DNA of 64,000 nt from Rickettsia typhi (GCA_945875975.1 CAMCMD010000002.1:23063-87062); one strand, 5' to 3'; positions 36,540-46,545 are shown, numbered from the stretch's first letter. A program made the numbers and translations. Notes: generated by a model not told the origin, from the sequence alone.

Positions 36540-36554
36540 CTGGATTGAACTTCT

Positions 36555-37091
36555 ATGAGCAAAGAATCAAATGCACCTATAGCACTCTCCATCATCGCCC
36601 TATTTTTTAGTATGCTTCTCTTAAGCTTTGCTGCGGTACCAATTTACAACCTTTTCTGTAAAGCAACGGGATTTGGTGGAACTACTATGCGAGATAAAGC
36701 TTTTTCTAAAGTTAATAAAGGTCATCGCAAAATTAACATTGAATTTGATGCCAATGTTGATAAAGACTTGCCATGGAGATTCATCCCCAAACAAAGACGA
36801 ACTAATGTTATTACTGGAGAAACTGCGTTAATATTTTATGAATCGGAAAACATCGGTGATAAGGATATTATTGGTACATCTGTGTACAATATCACTCCAA
36901 TGAAAGCTGGTAAGTACTTTGTAAAAATACATTGTTTTTGCTTTGAAGAACAGCTTCTTAAACGTGGCCAAAAAGTGCTTATGCCAGTTTCTTTCTTTAT
37001 TGATGCAGACCTTGATAAAGACCCAGAAATGGACGACATCGACACCATAACTCTATCATATAGTTTTTACAAAGTGCGAGACGTAGAGTAA
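36555..37091 (+). CDS. ctaG: cytochrome c oxidase assembly protein CtaG/Cox11
   Basis: A 178-residue bitopic protein that inserts CuB into cytochrome c oxidase. One N-terminal helix (~10-30) is followed by '[15 protein letters not shown]' with a conserved Cys and the Cu-binding pair in '[12 protein letters not shown]'. The periplasmic immunoglobulin-like fold is complete ('[10 protein letters not shown]', '[19 protein letters not shown]'). coxC follows 135 bp downstream. Confidence 0.95.
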   Translation: MSKESNAPIALSIIALFFSMLLLSFAAVPIYNLFCKATGFGGTTMRDKAFSKVNKGHRKINIEFDANVDKDLPWRFIPKQRRTNVITGETALIFYESENIGDKDIIGTSVYNITPMKAGKYFVKIHCFCFEEQLLKRGQKVLMPVSFFIDADLDKDPEMDDIDTITLSYSFYKVRDVE

Positions 37092-37226
37092 TTTGTAAGA
37101 AGTTTAATGAAAAGCGTAATGTTACACCCAACTATGGTTAATTGTTATATAGTGAATAAATAATAGACAATAATGCTTATTATTGCTTATAATTCAAGTT
37201 AAAATTAATCTAAAGACACTAAAAAA

Positions 37227-38045
37227 ATGGCATCAAATCAAGAACATCCTTTTCACTTAGTTGCACTGAGTCACTGGCCTATTGCTACTGCATTCTCATT
37301 GTTTGCTCTTACGCTAGGCATGGTAATGTTTATGCATGAGCACACTGGGGGTAAATTTGTTTTGGGGCTTGGCTTAGTTTCAGTAATTTACTGTGCCTGG
37401 AACTGGTGGTCCGATGTAATAGAAGAAGGCAGATCAGGCAAATACCATACTGAGCGTGCTAGAACTGGCTTAAGAATTGGTATGTCATTGTTTATTATGT
37501 CAGAAATAATGTTCTTCTTTGCCTTCTTCTTTTCATTCTTTTCTGTAAGCTTATTTCCAGCCGGAATACTTGAAGGCCCTTGGGTAGTGGCAAAAGGTGT
37601 ATGGCCCCCAGAAGGAATTAAAACTTTTGATCCTTGGGACATCCCTTTTATCAATACTTTAATCCTATTATTGTCCGGTACAACTGTTACTTGGGCTCAC
37701 CATGCAGTACTTCATAACGATAAAAAAAACTCCGTTGCAGCACTAGGTATAACAGTTTTCTTAGGCATTAGCTTTACAATGCTTCAAGCTTACGAATATC
37801 ACCATGCAGCATTTAAGCTAACCGATGGTGTTTATGCGGCCAATTTCTATTTAGCAACAGGCTTTCATGGCTTGCATGTTATGCTAGGGACAGTATTCCT
37901 AGCTGTGTGTTATTTCAGGGCTAAGAAAGGACATTTTCTACAGGGAAATGGTCATCTTGGCTTTGAATTTGCTGCTTGGTATTGGCATTTTGTTGATGTT
38001 GTTTGGCTTTTCCTATTCACGTTTGTTTATGTTTTAGGCCGATAG
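37227..38045 (+). CDS. coxC: cytochrome c oxidase subunit III
   Basis: An aa3-type oxidase subunit with seven membrane helices over 272 residues. 'HPFHLVALSHWPIATAFSLF', 'GMSLFIMSEIMFFFAFFFSF', 'WPPEGIKTFDPWDIPFINTL' and the late 'FHGLHVMLGT' and 'FEFAAWYWHFVDVVWLFLF' are all diagnostic and match mitochondrial COX3. It follows ctaG in the usual alphaproteobacterial order. Confidence 0.97.
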   Translation: MASNQEHPFHLVALSHWPIATAFSLFALTLGMVMFMHEHTGGKFVLGLGLVSVIYCAWNWWSDVIEEGRSGKYHTERARTGLRIGMSLFIMSEIMFFFAFFFSFFSVSLFPAGILEGPWVVAKGVWPPEGIKTFDPWDIPFINTLILLLSGTTVTWAHHAVLHNDKKNSVAALGITVFLGISFTMLQAYEYHHAAFKLTDGVYAANFYLATGFHGLHVMLGTVFLAVCYFRAKKGHFLQGNGHLGFEFAAWYWHFVDVVWLFLFTFVYVLGR

Positions 38046-38172
38046 AATAACGCGGAGTATCAACTACTTGAGCGCCAATTGATTTACTATTGCTACCATT
38101 TTGACTTGATAGTTCAGGGAATGGCTTTTTTCTATACATTGTAAGGGTTAGATAATATCAAAATTTTAGATT

Positions 38173-38856
38173 CTAATTGCTTAGTTTCGTCACCGGGCAT
38201 GGATGAATAACAGAGGTAAACTCTACCTTACGCATAAAATAATGTCCCAGATAACAAAATGGCGTATCTAATAAGGCAGCCAGTATTTTAAACGCTAGAC
38301 TGCCATATATAACTATAAAAAACTGACCTACTGGAATAATAGAAAAAATCGATAAGATAGAAACGACTGTAATGGTATCTACAAATTGTCCCACTATGGT
38401 GCTTACATTATTCCTTATCCACAAATGCTTACCATTAGTCAAAGTTTTTATGTGCGAAAAAATGTGTATATCAATAAGTTGCCCTATGTAGTTAGCAATA
38501 ATAGAGGCAAAAGATGCTACTCCATACGCATTAAATACTTGATGAAAAGTACTATCGTCTACTACCGACCAATCTGTTGCAGGCAATAAGTCAGCAATCG
38601 TAATTAGGCAAAGTACAACAAGGCTACAAATCACCCCTGTTCTTATCATCAGCTCAGCATTTTTCTTACCATAAAATTCTGTTACAAGATCTGATATTAA
38701 AAACGTAATGGGATATAAAAAGACACCAACAGAAATTTCAAAGCTTTGAGAGAATAGATCGAGAATAATAAATTTCTGAAATATCAGGTTTCCAGTTACG
38801 ATTATGGCACAGAAAATGCTACATAATATCACGTATAATTTTATCGAAGTAGACAT
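38173..38856 (-). CDS. queuosine-precursor transporter, YhhQ/VUT-1 family
   Basis: A 227-residue inner-membrane protein with about six helices. 'GVFLYPITFLISDLVTEFYG', 'WSVVDDSTFHQVFNAYGVAS', and 'WIRNNVSTIVGQFVDTITVV' are the family signatures. Members import queuine or preQ0/preQ1 for tRNA modification, suiting an intracellular symbiont that salvages the base. I chose ATG 38856. It follows uup on the same strand. Confidence 0.9.
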   Translation of the reverse strand: MSTSIKLYVILCSIFCAIIVTGNLIFQKFIILDLFSQSFEISVGVFLYPITFLISDLVTEFYGKKNAELMIRTGVICSLVVLCLITIADLLPATDWSVVDDSTFHQVFNAYGVASFASIIANYIGQLIDIHIFSHIKTLTNGKHLWIRNNVSTIVGQFVDTITVVSILSIFSIIPVGQFFIVIYGSLAFKILAALLDTPFCYLGHYFMRKVEFTSVIHPCPVTKLSN

Positions 38857-38867
38857 AATAAACAAAC

Positions 38868-40673
38868 CTATTTTTCCAATTTGTCTTTTATAGCTTCAAC
38901 CTCAAGCCACTCTGTTATCTTGTGATCTAGCGTTTCTTTCGCTTTTAACAAGCTAGTTGTAAGCTTATTAAATTTATCATTATTCAACACATACAAGTCT
39001 TTTTCAAATAATTTAGACTCAATATCTATTATGTTCTTTTCTAACTGCTCAATTTCGATTGGTAATGATTCAAGCAATCTTACATATTTATAACTTAATT
39101 TCTGAGGTTTTACTGCATCTTCTGAAATATTTTTAATAGTTTTTTTCTTGATGCATTTTTCTACCTTTATATCCTTTTTATGATAGGTTAAGTAATCAGT
39201 GTACCCACCATAAAGATTAATAATTTCTTCACCAGTAAAGACTAATGTTCTTGTGACTAAGCGTTCTAGAAAGTCTCTATCATGACTAACTATGATTAGC
39301 GTACCCGTATAATCTGCCAAAATCTCAAGCAATATTTCTAGCGAGTCCATATCCAAATCATTTGTTGGCTCATCAAGGATCAAAAAATTTCCTGGATTTA
39401 TCAAAGCTTTTGCGAGAAGCAACCTATTAGCTTCTCCGCCTGAAAGAGTAGATACTTTGTCTCCAAGGATCTTAGGATCAAACATGAATTTCTTTAGATA
39501 ACCAGCGACGTGCATAGCCTGATCCTTAAGAAAAACTTGGTCTCCACCAGTTGGGCATAATGTCTGTTTCAAACTGTGTGTTGGATTAAGTTCTGACCTA
39601 TATTGATCAAAATAAGTAATTTCAAGATTAGTGCCATGCTTAACTTTGCCCACCTCTGGCTCTATATCCTTGATAAGTATTTTAATAAACGTCGATTTAC
39701 CAATACCGTTTGGACCGATTACGCCTATTTTTTCACCTTTTTTTACTTTAAAAGTAAAGTTATCAAACAGTTTTTTGCCAGGAAAATTGTAAGAAATATT
39801 CTCAGCTTCAATAATAAATTTAGTTTTTTGCATTTGCTCAGCAAGCTCGATCTGTAGCTTAGCTTTTGCGCTTTGCAAATGAGATTGATGAGCTTTGTAC
39901 GATTCTCTTAGGCGGTGCAAATTAGCTAGTCTTTTTTGGTTTCGCTTTCTTCTGCCAGTAACGCCAGCATTAAGCCACCCCTTCTCTACTTCAAGCTTTC
40001 TATTCATCTTTCGCAAAGTGGCTTCTTCACTATCAATGATTTCCTCTCGCCACTCGTCGTAGTACCTAAATCCTCTAGAAGATTTGCGCAATATACCGCG
40101 GTCAATCCACCAGATTTTATTACTTATATTCTCCTGAAATGTGCGATCGTGGCTTATACAAATTACAGCTCCATTATAGTTCTTCAGATAACCTTCTAGC
40201 CACTCGATTGTCAAGATATCAAGATGATTCGTCGGCTCATCCAATAATAGAATATCAGGACTATTGATAAGAGCTTTAGCTAGACAAACTCTTCTAATCT
40301 GCCCACCAGAACAATTTTCTAACGCAGCGTTGCCATCAACTTCAAGTTGTTTTAGAATAATATCAGCTTGGTATTTATTATTATCATAGTTATCTTTAAA
40401 CGATGATAATACAAAATCATAAATCTTGCCTTTGGGTAGCAATTTCATATCTTGTTTTAAGTAACCAATTTTAATCGCTGGATCTTCAAATAGCTCACCA
40501 GTATCAAGCTCATATTCGCCGTCAATAATTTTCATTAAGCTTGACTTACCACAACCATTTCGGCCAACTAAACAAATCCGATCGCCACGCGTAACGTAAA
40601 GCTCAAGATCTAATAGGATCCTTTTATCAGCAAAACTCAGATTGCCTTCTTTAATATAAAAAATTGGTACCAT
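38868..40673 (-). CDS. uup: ABC-F ATPase Uup
   Basis: A 601-residue soluble tandem ABC protein of the ABC-F class acting on ribosomes or branched DNA. Walker A sites are 'LVGRNGCGKSSLMKI' near residue 36 and 'VIGPNGIGKSTFIKI' near 318. Signatures are 'NCSGGQIRRVCLAKAL' (the first residue of LSGGQ is Cys) and 'LSGGEANRLLLAKAL'. Walker B/Glu are 'ILLLDEPTNHLDI' and 'FLILDEPTNDLDM'. A C-terminal coiled coil of ~80 residues, typical of Uup, is present. Confidence 0.94.
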   Translation of the reverse strand: MVPIFYIKEGNLSFADKRILLDLELYVTRGDRICLVGRNGCGKSSLMKIIDGEYELDTGELFEDPAIKIGYLKQDMKLLPKGKIYDFVLSSFKDNYDNNKYQADIILKQLEVDGNAALENCSGGQIRRVCLAKALINSPDILLLDEPTNHLDILTIEWLEGYLKNYNGAVICISHDRTFQENISNKIWWIDRGILRKSSRGFRYYDEWREEIIDSEEATLRKMNRKLEVEKGWLNAGVTGRRKRNQKRLANLHRLRESYKAHQSHLQSAKAKLQIELAEQMQKTKFIIEAENISYNFPGKKLFDNFTFKVKKGEKIGVIGPNGIGKSTFIKILIKDIEPEVGKVKHGTNLEITYFDQYRSELNPTHSLKQTLCPTGGDQVFLKDQAMHVAGYLKKFMFDPKILGDKVSTLSGGEANRLLLAKALINPGNFLILDEPTNDLDMDSLEILLEILADYTGTLIIVSHDRDFLERLVTRTLVFTGEEIINLYGGYTDYLTYHKKDIKVEKCIKKKTIKNISEDAVKPQKLSYKYVRLLESLPIEIEQLEKNIIDIESKLFEKDLYVLNNDKFNKLTTSLLKAKETLDHKITEWLEVEAIKDKLEK

Positions 40674-41064
40674 TTTTAGTTATTTGGTATAAAAATTGTT
40701 TTTTACAAGCTTCAGGGGATATAATAAACCAAAATTCCCTGAAAACTATATTTATTTACCCCCCCTTATGCCCAAATAAATTTAGACATTTCAGCAATTG
40801 CTCCCAGATTATATCTATTTTATTTTTACTCAACACAACATCTGTACCTATGCAAAAAAAACATACCCATTCTAATCCCCATTCATATCACTATTTTTAC
40901 TTATAGCACTCTAATCCAAATAACAACAATCAACTATATATAGTATGTCAAGTAAAAAAATATACTATATCTATAAATTTACTATTGAATAAAAGACTGA
41001 ACAGAACTATCCTCATCTTCGACAATAATATAAATTAAACAGGATTGGCGAGGAAACAAAAAGC
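40674..41064. other. 390-bp leader region between divergent uup and nrdA
   Basis: AT-rich, no gene seen. A run of seven C residues lies near 40760. The nrdA-proximal half carries two NrdR-like boxes (40933-40975), then about 90 bp to the nrdA start with AGGA and GAGG about 10-15 nt before the ATG. Confidence 0.6.
40933..40975 (+). promoter_or_regulatory. tandem NrdR boxes upstream of nrdA
   Basis: Two 12-bp palindromic boxes: ACTATATATAGT at 40933-40944 (perfect) and ACTATATCTATA at 40964-40975 (near match). Their centres are exactly 31 bp apart, three helical turns, as in NrdR-controlled ribonucleotide-reductase operons. NrdR would repress nrdAB when dATP is plentiful. nrdR itself is not in the window. 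Confidence 0.75.
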
Positions 41065-42909
41065 ATGTCTAACGCTAAAAAAACTAAGTACACTATCAAA
41101 ATCGATAAGAGCAGAAATGATTTTCTTACTGATTTTGGTAAAGCAGTATTGCAAGATCGTTATCTGCTGAAAAACGAGGATAATCAAGATTTGTTTGCCC
41201 GAGTAGCTTCATATTACGGCGATAATCCAGAACACGCTGAAAGAATGTATGGCTATATAAGCAAGCTTTGGTTTATGCCGGCTACGCCAATATTAAGTAA
41301 CGGCGGTACTGATAGGGGCTTACCTATTTCATGCTTCTTAAATGAAACTGGTGATAGTTTAGAAAGTATAGTTAGCTTATGGAACGAGAACGTCTGGCTA
41401 GCCGCTCGTGGTGGTGGTATTGGCAGCTATTGGGGTAATGTACGATCGATTAACGAGACTGTTCATGGGAATGGCAAAACTTCGGGGATCATACCTTTTC
41501 TAAAGGTACAAGATTCAATGACTTTGGCTATATCTCAAGGATCACTCAGACGAGGAAGTTCCGCAGTATACCTGCCAATTGATCATCCGGAAATTGAGGA
41601 ATTTATAGATTTAAGACGCCCTACTGGTGGCGACGTAAATAGACGAGCCCTTAATATCCATCATGGTGTAGTAATACCTGATGCGTTCATGTTTGCTGTT
41701 GAAAATGATGAGAAGTGGGAACTAATTAGCCCACTAACAAAGAAAGCTATAGGCTCAGTGAAAGCAAGAGATTTATGGACTAAATTACTTACTACTAGAA
41801 TAGAAACCGGAGAACCATATCTATTATTTATTGATACAGTAAATAGGCATATACCAGAGCACCATAAAAAACTAGGGCTGAAAGTTAAAACTTCAAATCT
41901 ATGCTCTGAAATCACTCTTCCAACTGGAATAGATCATCTCGGCAACGAAAGAACAGCAGTTTGTTGCTTGTCATCGGTAAATCTGGAATATTACCAAGAG
42001 TGGCAGAATGATAGTGATTTTATTCCCGACGTAATGAGTTTCCTGGATAATGTTCTCCAAGATTTTATTGACATGGCACCAGAAACAATGTCAAGAGCAA
42101 AATATGCAGCTACTAGAGAGCGCAGCATCGGGCTTGGTGTAATGGGGTTTCATTCATTCCTCCAAGCACAGAATATACCCATTGAATCGGTAATGGCTAA
42201 AGTATGGAATAATAAAATATTTGAACATATAAGTAAAGAAGCGGATAAAGCTTCAATAATGCTAGCAGAAGAGCGTGGCGCTTGTCCTGATGCAGAAGAA
42301 GTTGGTGTAAAAGAGAGATTTAGTAACAAAACCTCAATCGCGCCCACGGCTTCTATTTCAATTATTTGCGGTAATTCATCCCCTGGAATTGAACCCTTTG
42401 CAGCCAATAGCTTTACACAAAAAACACTCAGTGGTTCTTTTACAGTAAAAAATAAAAACCTTATTAAATTACTGGAAAAAAAGGGCTTTAATAATGATCA
42501 AGTTTGGTCCTCCATTTCAACTCACGAAGGTTCTGTACAACATTTAAGCTTCTTAAGTGACCATGAAAAAGATGTATTTAAAACTGCCTATGAAATAGAT
42601 CAACACTGGCTAATTGAACTTGCTGCAGATCGCACTCCTCACATCTCTCAAGCGCAGTCGCTAAATATCTTTATGCCGGGAAACGTAAGTAAGCAATATT
42701 TACACGAAATCCACTTTAAAGCATGGAAGAAAGGGGTTAAAAGTACATATTATGCAAGATCCACTTCAATCCAAAGAGCAGATAAAGTGTCGCACACTGT
42801 AATACAAGCTCAAGAAATGATTGATTTAGAAAAAAGTAATAATATAAAATCTGATCATACTACAACAAAGGATGATAATGAATACGACGAATGTCTGTCT
42901 TGTCAATAA
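41065..42909 (+). CDS. nrdA: class I ribonucleoside-diphosphate reductase, alpha subunit
   Basis: Reduces NDPs to dNDPs. The 614-residue protein is short because it lacks an N-terminal ATP-cone; it begins at the catalytic barrel ('LWFMPATPILSNGGTDRGLP'). Active-site Cys and Glu are in 'KTSNLCSEITLPTG', and 'ERSIGLGVMGFHSFLQAQNI' and 'TAPTASIS'-like 'IAPTASISIICGNSSPGIEP' are typical. The C-terminal redox pair is Cys-Leu-Ser-Cys at the end. Without an ATP-cone, overall activity control may rest on transcription (NrdR) or on a cone in beta. nrdB follows 24 bp downstream. Confidence 0.96.
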   Translation: MSNAKKTKYTIKIDKSRNDFLTDFGKAVLQDRYLLKNEDNQDLFARVASYYGDNPEHAERMYGYISKLWFMPATPILSNGGTDRGLPISCFLNETGDSLESIVSLWNENVWLAARGGGIGSYWGNVRSINETVHGNGKTSGIIPFLKVQDSMTLAISQGSLRRGSSAVYLPIDHPEIEEFIDLRRPTGGDVNRRALNIHHGVVIPDAFMFAVENDEKWELISPLTKKAIGSVKARDLWTKLLTTRIETGEPYLLFIDTVNRHIPEHHKKLGLKVKTSNLCSEITLPTGIDHLGNERTAVCCLSSVNLEYYQEWQNDSDFIPDVMSFLDNVLQDFIDMAPETMSRAKYAATRERSIGLGVMGFHSFLQAQNIPIESVMAKVWNNKIFEHISKEADKASIMLAEERGACPDAEEVGVKERFSNKTSIAPTASISIICGNSSPGIEPFAANSFTQKTLSGSFTVKNKNLIKLLEKKGFNNDQVWSSISTHEGSVQHLSFLSDHEKDVFKTAYEIDQHWLIELAADRTPHISQAQSLNIFMPGNVSKQYLHEIHFKAWKKGVKSTYYARSTSIQRADKVSHTVIQAQEMIDLEKSNNIKSDHTTTKDDNEYDECLSCQ

Positions 42910-42933
42910 CTAACGAGTAAAGGGAAAATAAAT

Positions 42934-43947
42934 ATGTCTTTATTAGATGCAAAACCTATCTACAAACCATTTTCATATCCTTGGGCTTATGAAGCTTGGC
43001 ATACACAACAAAAAATTCACTGGTTACCAGAAGAAGTGCCGCTTGCTGACGATGTAAAAGATTGGAAATATAACTTAACAGCGGGAGAAAAGCATTTACT
43101 CACTCAAATTTTTCGTTTCTTCACGCAAGCAGATATTGAAGTAAATAATTGCTATATGAAGCATTATTCTCAAGTGTTCAAGCCTACTGAAGTGCAAATG
43201 ATGTTATCCGCGTTTTCAAATATGGAGACAATTCATATCGCTGCCTATTCTCATCTTCTTGATACTGTTGGTATGGATGAAGGCGAATATAGTGCCTTTA
43301 TGAAATATAAGGAAATGAAAGATAAATACGACTACATGCAAAAATTTGGTGTCGAAACAAAAGAAGATATTGCAACCACACTCGCTGTATTTGGAGCCTT
43401 CACAGAAGGTCTACAACTTTTTGCTTCGTTTGCAATTTTACTCAACTTCCCAAGATTCAATAAAATGAAAGGGATGGGACAGATTGTAACTTGGTCTGTG
43501 CGAGATGAAACATTACATACCAATTCAATTATTCGCCTATTTAAAACATTCGTTCAAGAAAATCCAGAAGTATGGACAGAAAATCTTAGAAGCCGTTTAT
43601 ATGAAGCATGCGCAACGATTGTACACTTTGAAGACGCATTTATTGAGCTAGCATTTGAAGTTGGTGGGATTGAAGGTCTTACAGCTCGTGAGGTTCGTCA
43701 GTATATCAGATATATAGCAGATAGGCGGTTAATGCAGCTTGGTTTAAAGGAAATTTATCTAGTTGACCATAACCCACTTCCTTGGCTTGATGAAATATTA
43801 AATGGGGTTGAACATACTAATTTCTTTGAAAATAGAGTCACTGAATATACAAAAGCAGCAACCACTGGCTCTTGGGATGATGTATTTAAAAAAATGGATA
43901 AAAAGAAAACCGTTAAAGATAAGGATAGTACCGTTTCTGCTAAATAA
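42934..43947 (+). CDS. nrdB: class I ribonucleoside-diphosphate reductase, beta subunit
   Basis: A 337-residue ferritin-fold subunit that holds the radical. Metal ligands are in 'FTQADIEVNNCYMKHY' (Asp, Glu), 'NMETIHIAAYSHLLDTVG' (Glu, His, with a Tyr in the position of the radical), 'FGAFTEGLQLFASFA' and 'WSVRDETLHTNSIIRLF'. A Tyr is present, so a tyrosyl-radical enzyme is likely rather than the Phe/Mn-Fe type. AAGGG precedes the start. A strong hairpin follows at 43962. Confidence 0.95.
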   Translation: MSLLDAKPIYKPFSYPWAYEAWHTQQKIHWLPEEVPLADDVKDWKYNLTAGEKHLLTQIFRFFTQADIEVNNCYMKHYSQVFKPTEVQMMLSAFSNMETIHIAAYSHLLDTVGMDEGEYSAFMKYKEMKDKYDYMQKFGVETKEDIATTLAVFGAFTEGLQLFASFAILLNFPRFNKMKGMGQIVTWSVRDETLHTNSIIRLFKTFVQENPEVWTENLRSRLYEACATIVHFEDAFIELAFEVGGIEGLTAREVRQYIRYIADRRLMQLGLKEIYLVDHNPLPWLDEILNGVEHTNFFENRVTEYTKAATTGSWDDVFKKMDKKKTVKDKDSTVSAK

Positions 43948-43961
43948 TTAACTCTTAAACT

Positions 43962-44015
43962 ATAGGATGAAGTAATAAGTTATATTTACAAAAATAACTT
44001 ATTGCCTCATCCTAT
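43962..44015 (+). repeat. 22-bp-stem inverted repeat after nrdB
   Basis: Arms 43962-43983 and 43994-44015 pair over 22 positions with only one mismatch and one G-U wobble, around a 10-nt loop. There is no T-tract directly after, so it may be an mRNA-stabilising hairpin or a mobile palindromic element as well as a transcription terminator. Confidence 0.85.
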
Positions 44016-44240
44016 AACTTGTTGCATTAATTTAATTTAGTAATAGAAGACACCTGCGACCAAAAATCTACTTCATTAGGTTGCGAGACTGTCAATAAAA
44101 CAGATGATGACGCTGCTTAAAAACAGGCAAATAGATAAATAACAAATAGTTTTTTATCTTATCGCTACATTGACCAGGAAAATAAATTATGTTAAAAGCT
44201 TTGCATAAATTGCTATCAAAAGATACGCTTAGGTGACCTG
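44016..44240. other. intergenic stretch before nadA
   Basis: About 225 bp, no gene or RNA recognised. AGGTGA at 44231-44236 lies 4-10 nt before the nadA GTG. Confidence 0.4.
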
Positions 44241-45278
44241 GTGCCTCATAAAAACTATATTAATTTATCTATGAATAACTCAAAAGATCCTTTATCCCCA
44301 TTTAAAATAGGGTCAGGCACCTCGTCTTGGGACATTGATCCTTACTTAGACCTAGAATCAGAAATTTATAAACTTAAAAAAGAGTTGAATGCTGTAATTC
44401 TTGCGCATTACTATCAAGATTCAGAAATACAAGATATTGCCGATTTTATTGGAGACTCACTTGAATTATCAAGAAAAGCTTCCGAAACTAATGCTGACAT
44501 TATTATCTTTTGCGGCGTTAAATTTATGGCAGAATCTGCGTTAATACTAAACCCAGGTAAAAAAGTTCTACTGCCAGATTTAAATGCTGGATGTTCTCTG
44601 GAAGAATCGTGCCCAGTCGACGAATTCAAAAAATTTAAAGAGCAGCATCCAAATCACATTTGCGTTACTTATATTAATTGCTCAGCAGAAGTAAAAGCAC
44701 TGTCTGATATTATCGTCACCTCATCTAGTGCAGAAAAAATTATCAACTCTATTCCCAAAGATAAAGAAATTTTATTTGCACCAGATAAGCATTTGGGGAA
44801 TTACTTGATTCGTAAAACTGGCAGAACAATGACTCTTTGGAACGGCACATGTGTTGTGCATGAGAATTTTTCTGAGCGTGAATTAGTACGCTTAAAAACT
44901 AATTATCCCGCAGCAACAATTATTGCTCATCCAAAATGCCCTGCTCCATTACTTGAATATGCAAATCATATTGGCTCAACTTCTTCCCTGCTTAAGTATG
45001 TAGGCGAAAATGTTGGCCATGAATTTATTGTTCTAACAGAGCCTGGAATAATTCACCAAATGCATAAAATAGCTCCAACTAGTAAGTTTTACGATGTTCC
45101 TTCCCTAGATAAAGCTGGGTGTTCCTCCTGTAGCGAGTGTCCATACATGCGATTAAATTCATTAGAAAAAATATATTTATGTATGATGAATAAAGCTCCC
45201 AAAATCCAACTTTCACCTTTGGTTTTAATAAAAGCTAAAATTGCTCTAGATAGGATGCTGATAGGAAAATATGTGTAA
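44241..45278 (+). CDS. nadA: quinolinate synthase
   Basis: A [4Fe-4S] enzyme making quinolinate for NAD from iminoaspartate and dihydroxyacetone phosphate. The three cluster cysteines are in '[14 protein letters not shown]', '[13 protein letters not shown]' and the C-terminal '[13 protein letters not shown]'. '[20 protein letters not shown]' and '[14 protein letters not shown]' are diagnostic. The 345-residue length is standard. I chose the GTG start because of AGGTGA just upstream; ATG 44271 has no ribosome site. No nadB or nadC is in the window, and classical Rickettsia lack the pathway. Confidence 0.95.
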   Translation: MPHKNYINLSMNNSKDPLSPFKIGSGTSSWDIDPYLDLESEIYKLKKELNAVILAHYYQDSEIQDIADFIGDSLELSRKASETNADIIIFCGVKFMAESALILNPGKKVLLPDLNAGCSLEESCPVDEFKKFKEQHPNHICVTYINCSAEVKALSDIIVTSSSAEKIINSIPKDKEILFAPDKHLGNYLIRKTGRTMTLWNGTCVVHENFSERELVRLKTNYPAATIIAHPKCPAPLLEYANHIGSTSSLLKYVGENVGHEFIVLTEPGIIHQMHKIAPTSKFYDVPSLDKAGCSSCSECPYMRLNSLEKIYLCMMNKAPKIQLSPLVLIKAKIALDRMLIGKYV

Positions 45279-45344
45279 CCTTTATTCTCTATTTTGATTA
45301 TTTAAAGTAAATTATTAGAGTTCTTTCCAAACTCGCTAATGAAG

Positions 45345-45432
45345 AGCAAGTGCTAGGAATCTACGGAGCGCAAGACCGCAGCGTACACAAGGTACGTGAG
45401 GATCTGAGCAACGGAATGACAACTCAATTTCC
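45345..45432. repeat. dispersed-repeat-like insertion between nadA and fpr
   Basis: A GC-richer block with dyad elements (CGTAC-ACAAG-GTACG at about 45384-45398) and an end resembling AATGAC. Its composition differs from the surrounding AT-rich sequence and recalls the palindromic repeats scattered in Rickettsiales genomes. It is bounded by an outer inverted repeat (AGAGTTCTTTC at 45317-45327, its complement at 45529-45539). Confidence 0.5.
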
Positions 45433-45504
45433 TTCAATTGGCTATGTTGCAACTGAAAAGGTTAGCAACAGAACCTTTAAAATAAATGTTCTTTTGCAAA
45501 TTTA

Positions 45505-45539
45505 GTAAGAGAATAAAAGTAGAGTTTCGAAAGAACTCT
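45505..45539 (-). terminator. terminator downstream of the NADP reductase
   Basis: On the minus strand AGAGTT-(7 nt)-AACTCT (45539-45521) is followed by a T-rich run. It lies right after the fpr stop. Confidence 0.6.
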
Positions 45540-46530
45540 ATTGTATACCTTTTGTTGTAGAATATTCAAAGTGCAAAGCTTTACCGTCAAATACTCTAGC
45601 ATAGGCGTGATGAAGGCTGGCTGCAACTTCGGCAAATCCAGTCAGAATTAATTTTAATTTACCATCATATGTGACTATATCTCCTACTGCATAAATACCT
45701 GGGATATTAGTTTCAAAGTGTGGATAATCAGCTTTAATGTGATGAGTTTTAACATTAAGGCCAAACTCCAGTAACGGCCCTAAATTCTGCGCCAGCCCAA
45801 AAAATGGCAACAAAATCTCTGCTTTAATACTTCTTTTATTCGCGTCCAAATCAGCTACAATTACCTCACTTAATAAGCCATTATCACCAACTAGCTCATC
45901 AAGTTGGCAATCAGTAATCAAATTAATTTTCGACTGAGAACTCAGCTCATGTAGTTTTTGAACACTTGCTGGTGCTGCTCTGAATTTTGGCCTTCTATGC
46001 ACCAAGCTTACATCTGCAATAGCTGATAGTGATATCGCCCAGTCAACAGCAGAGTCACCCCCACCAGCAATCACAATTTTTTTACCAGCAAACTCCTCTC
46101 GCTTAGATACTAGATAGAATACTGACTTTCCTTCGTAAGACTCGATATTTGCCAGCGGCGGCCTATTTGGACCAAATGAGCCTGCACCAGCTGCAATTAA
46201 TACTGCCTTTGCCTTAATTACATCGCCCTTGGAAGTGCTAAGTACGAAGTCATTTTCATTCTTAACTAAGCTTATAACTTGCCTAGAAAAAAGATATGTT
46301 GGTTGAAATGGATTTGATTGTTCTAGAAGCTTATCTATCAGGCCTTGAGCCAATATTTCTGGATAGGCAGGTATATCATATATTGGCTTTTCTGGATATA
46401 GCGCACTACACTGTCCCCCAGCAACATCCAACGCATCTATAATGCATGATTTCATACCCAACATCCCCGCTTGAAAAGCACCAAAAATGCCAACTGGACC
46501 AGCTCCAATAATTGCAACATCTGTTTGCAT
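45538..46530 (-). CDS. ferredoxin/flavodoxin-NADP reductase, thioredoxin-reductase-like type
   Basis: A 330-residue FAD and NADPH flavoprotein. The FAD loop '[20 protein letters not shown]' is at residue 5; '[20 protein letters not shown]' and NADP loop '[18 protein letters not shown]' are typical. '[18 protein letters not shown]' completes the FAD site. The CxxC of thioredoxin reductase is absent, which places it in the TrxR-like ferredoxin reductase group. It supplies electrons to ferredoxins for Fe-S assembly or similar. Downstream of ctrA on the same strand, but separated by a terminator. Confidence 0.9.
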   Translation of the reverse strand: MQTDVAIIGAGPVGIFGAFQAGMLGMKSCIIDALDVAGGQCSALYPEKPIYDIPAYPEILAQGLIDKLLEQSNPFQPTYLFSRQVISLVKNENDFVLSTSKGDVIKAKAVLIAAGAGSFGPNRPPLANIESYEGKSVFYLVSKREEFAGKKIVIAGGGDSAVDWAISLSAIADVSLVHRRPKFRAAPASVQKLHELSSQSKINLITDCQLDELVGDNGLLSEVIVADLDANKRSIKAEILLPFFGLAQNLGPLLEFGLNVKTHHIKADYPHFETNIPGIYAVGDIVTYDGKLKLILTGFAEVAASLHHAYARVFDGKALHFEYSTTKGIQ

Positions 46531-46545
46531 TATAACTCCTACATA

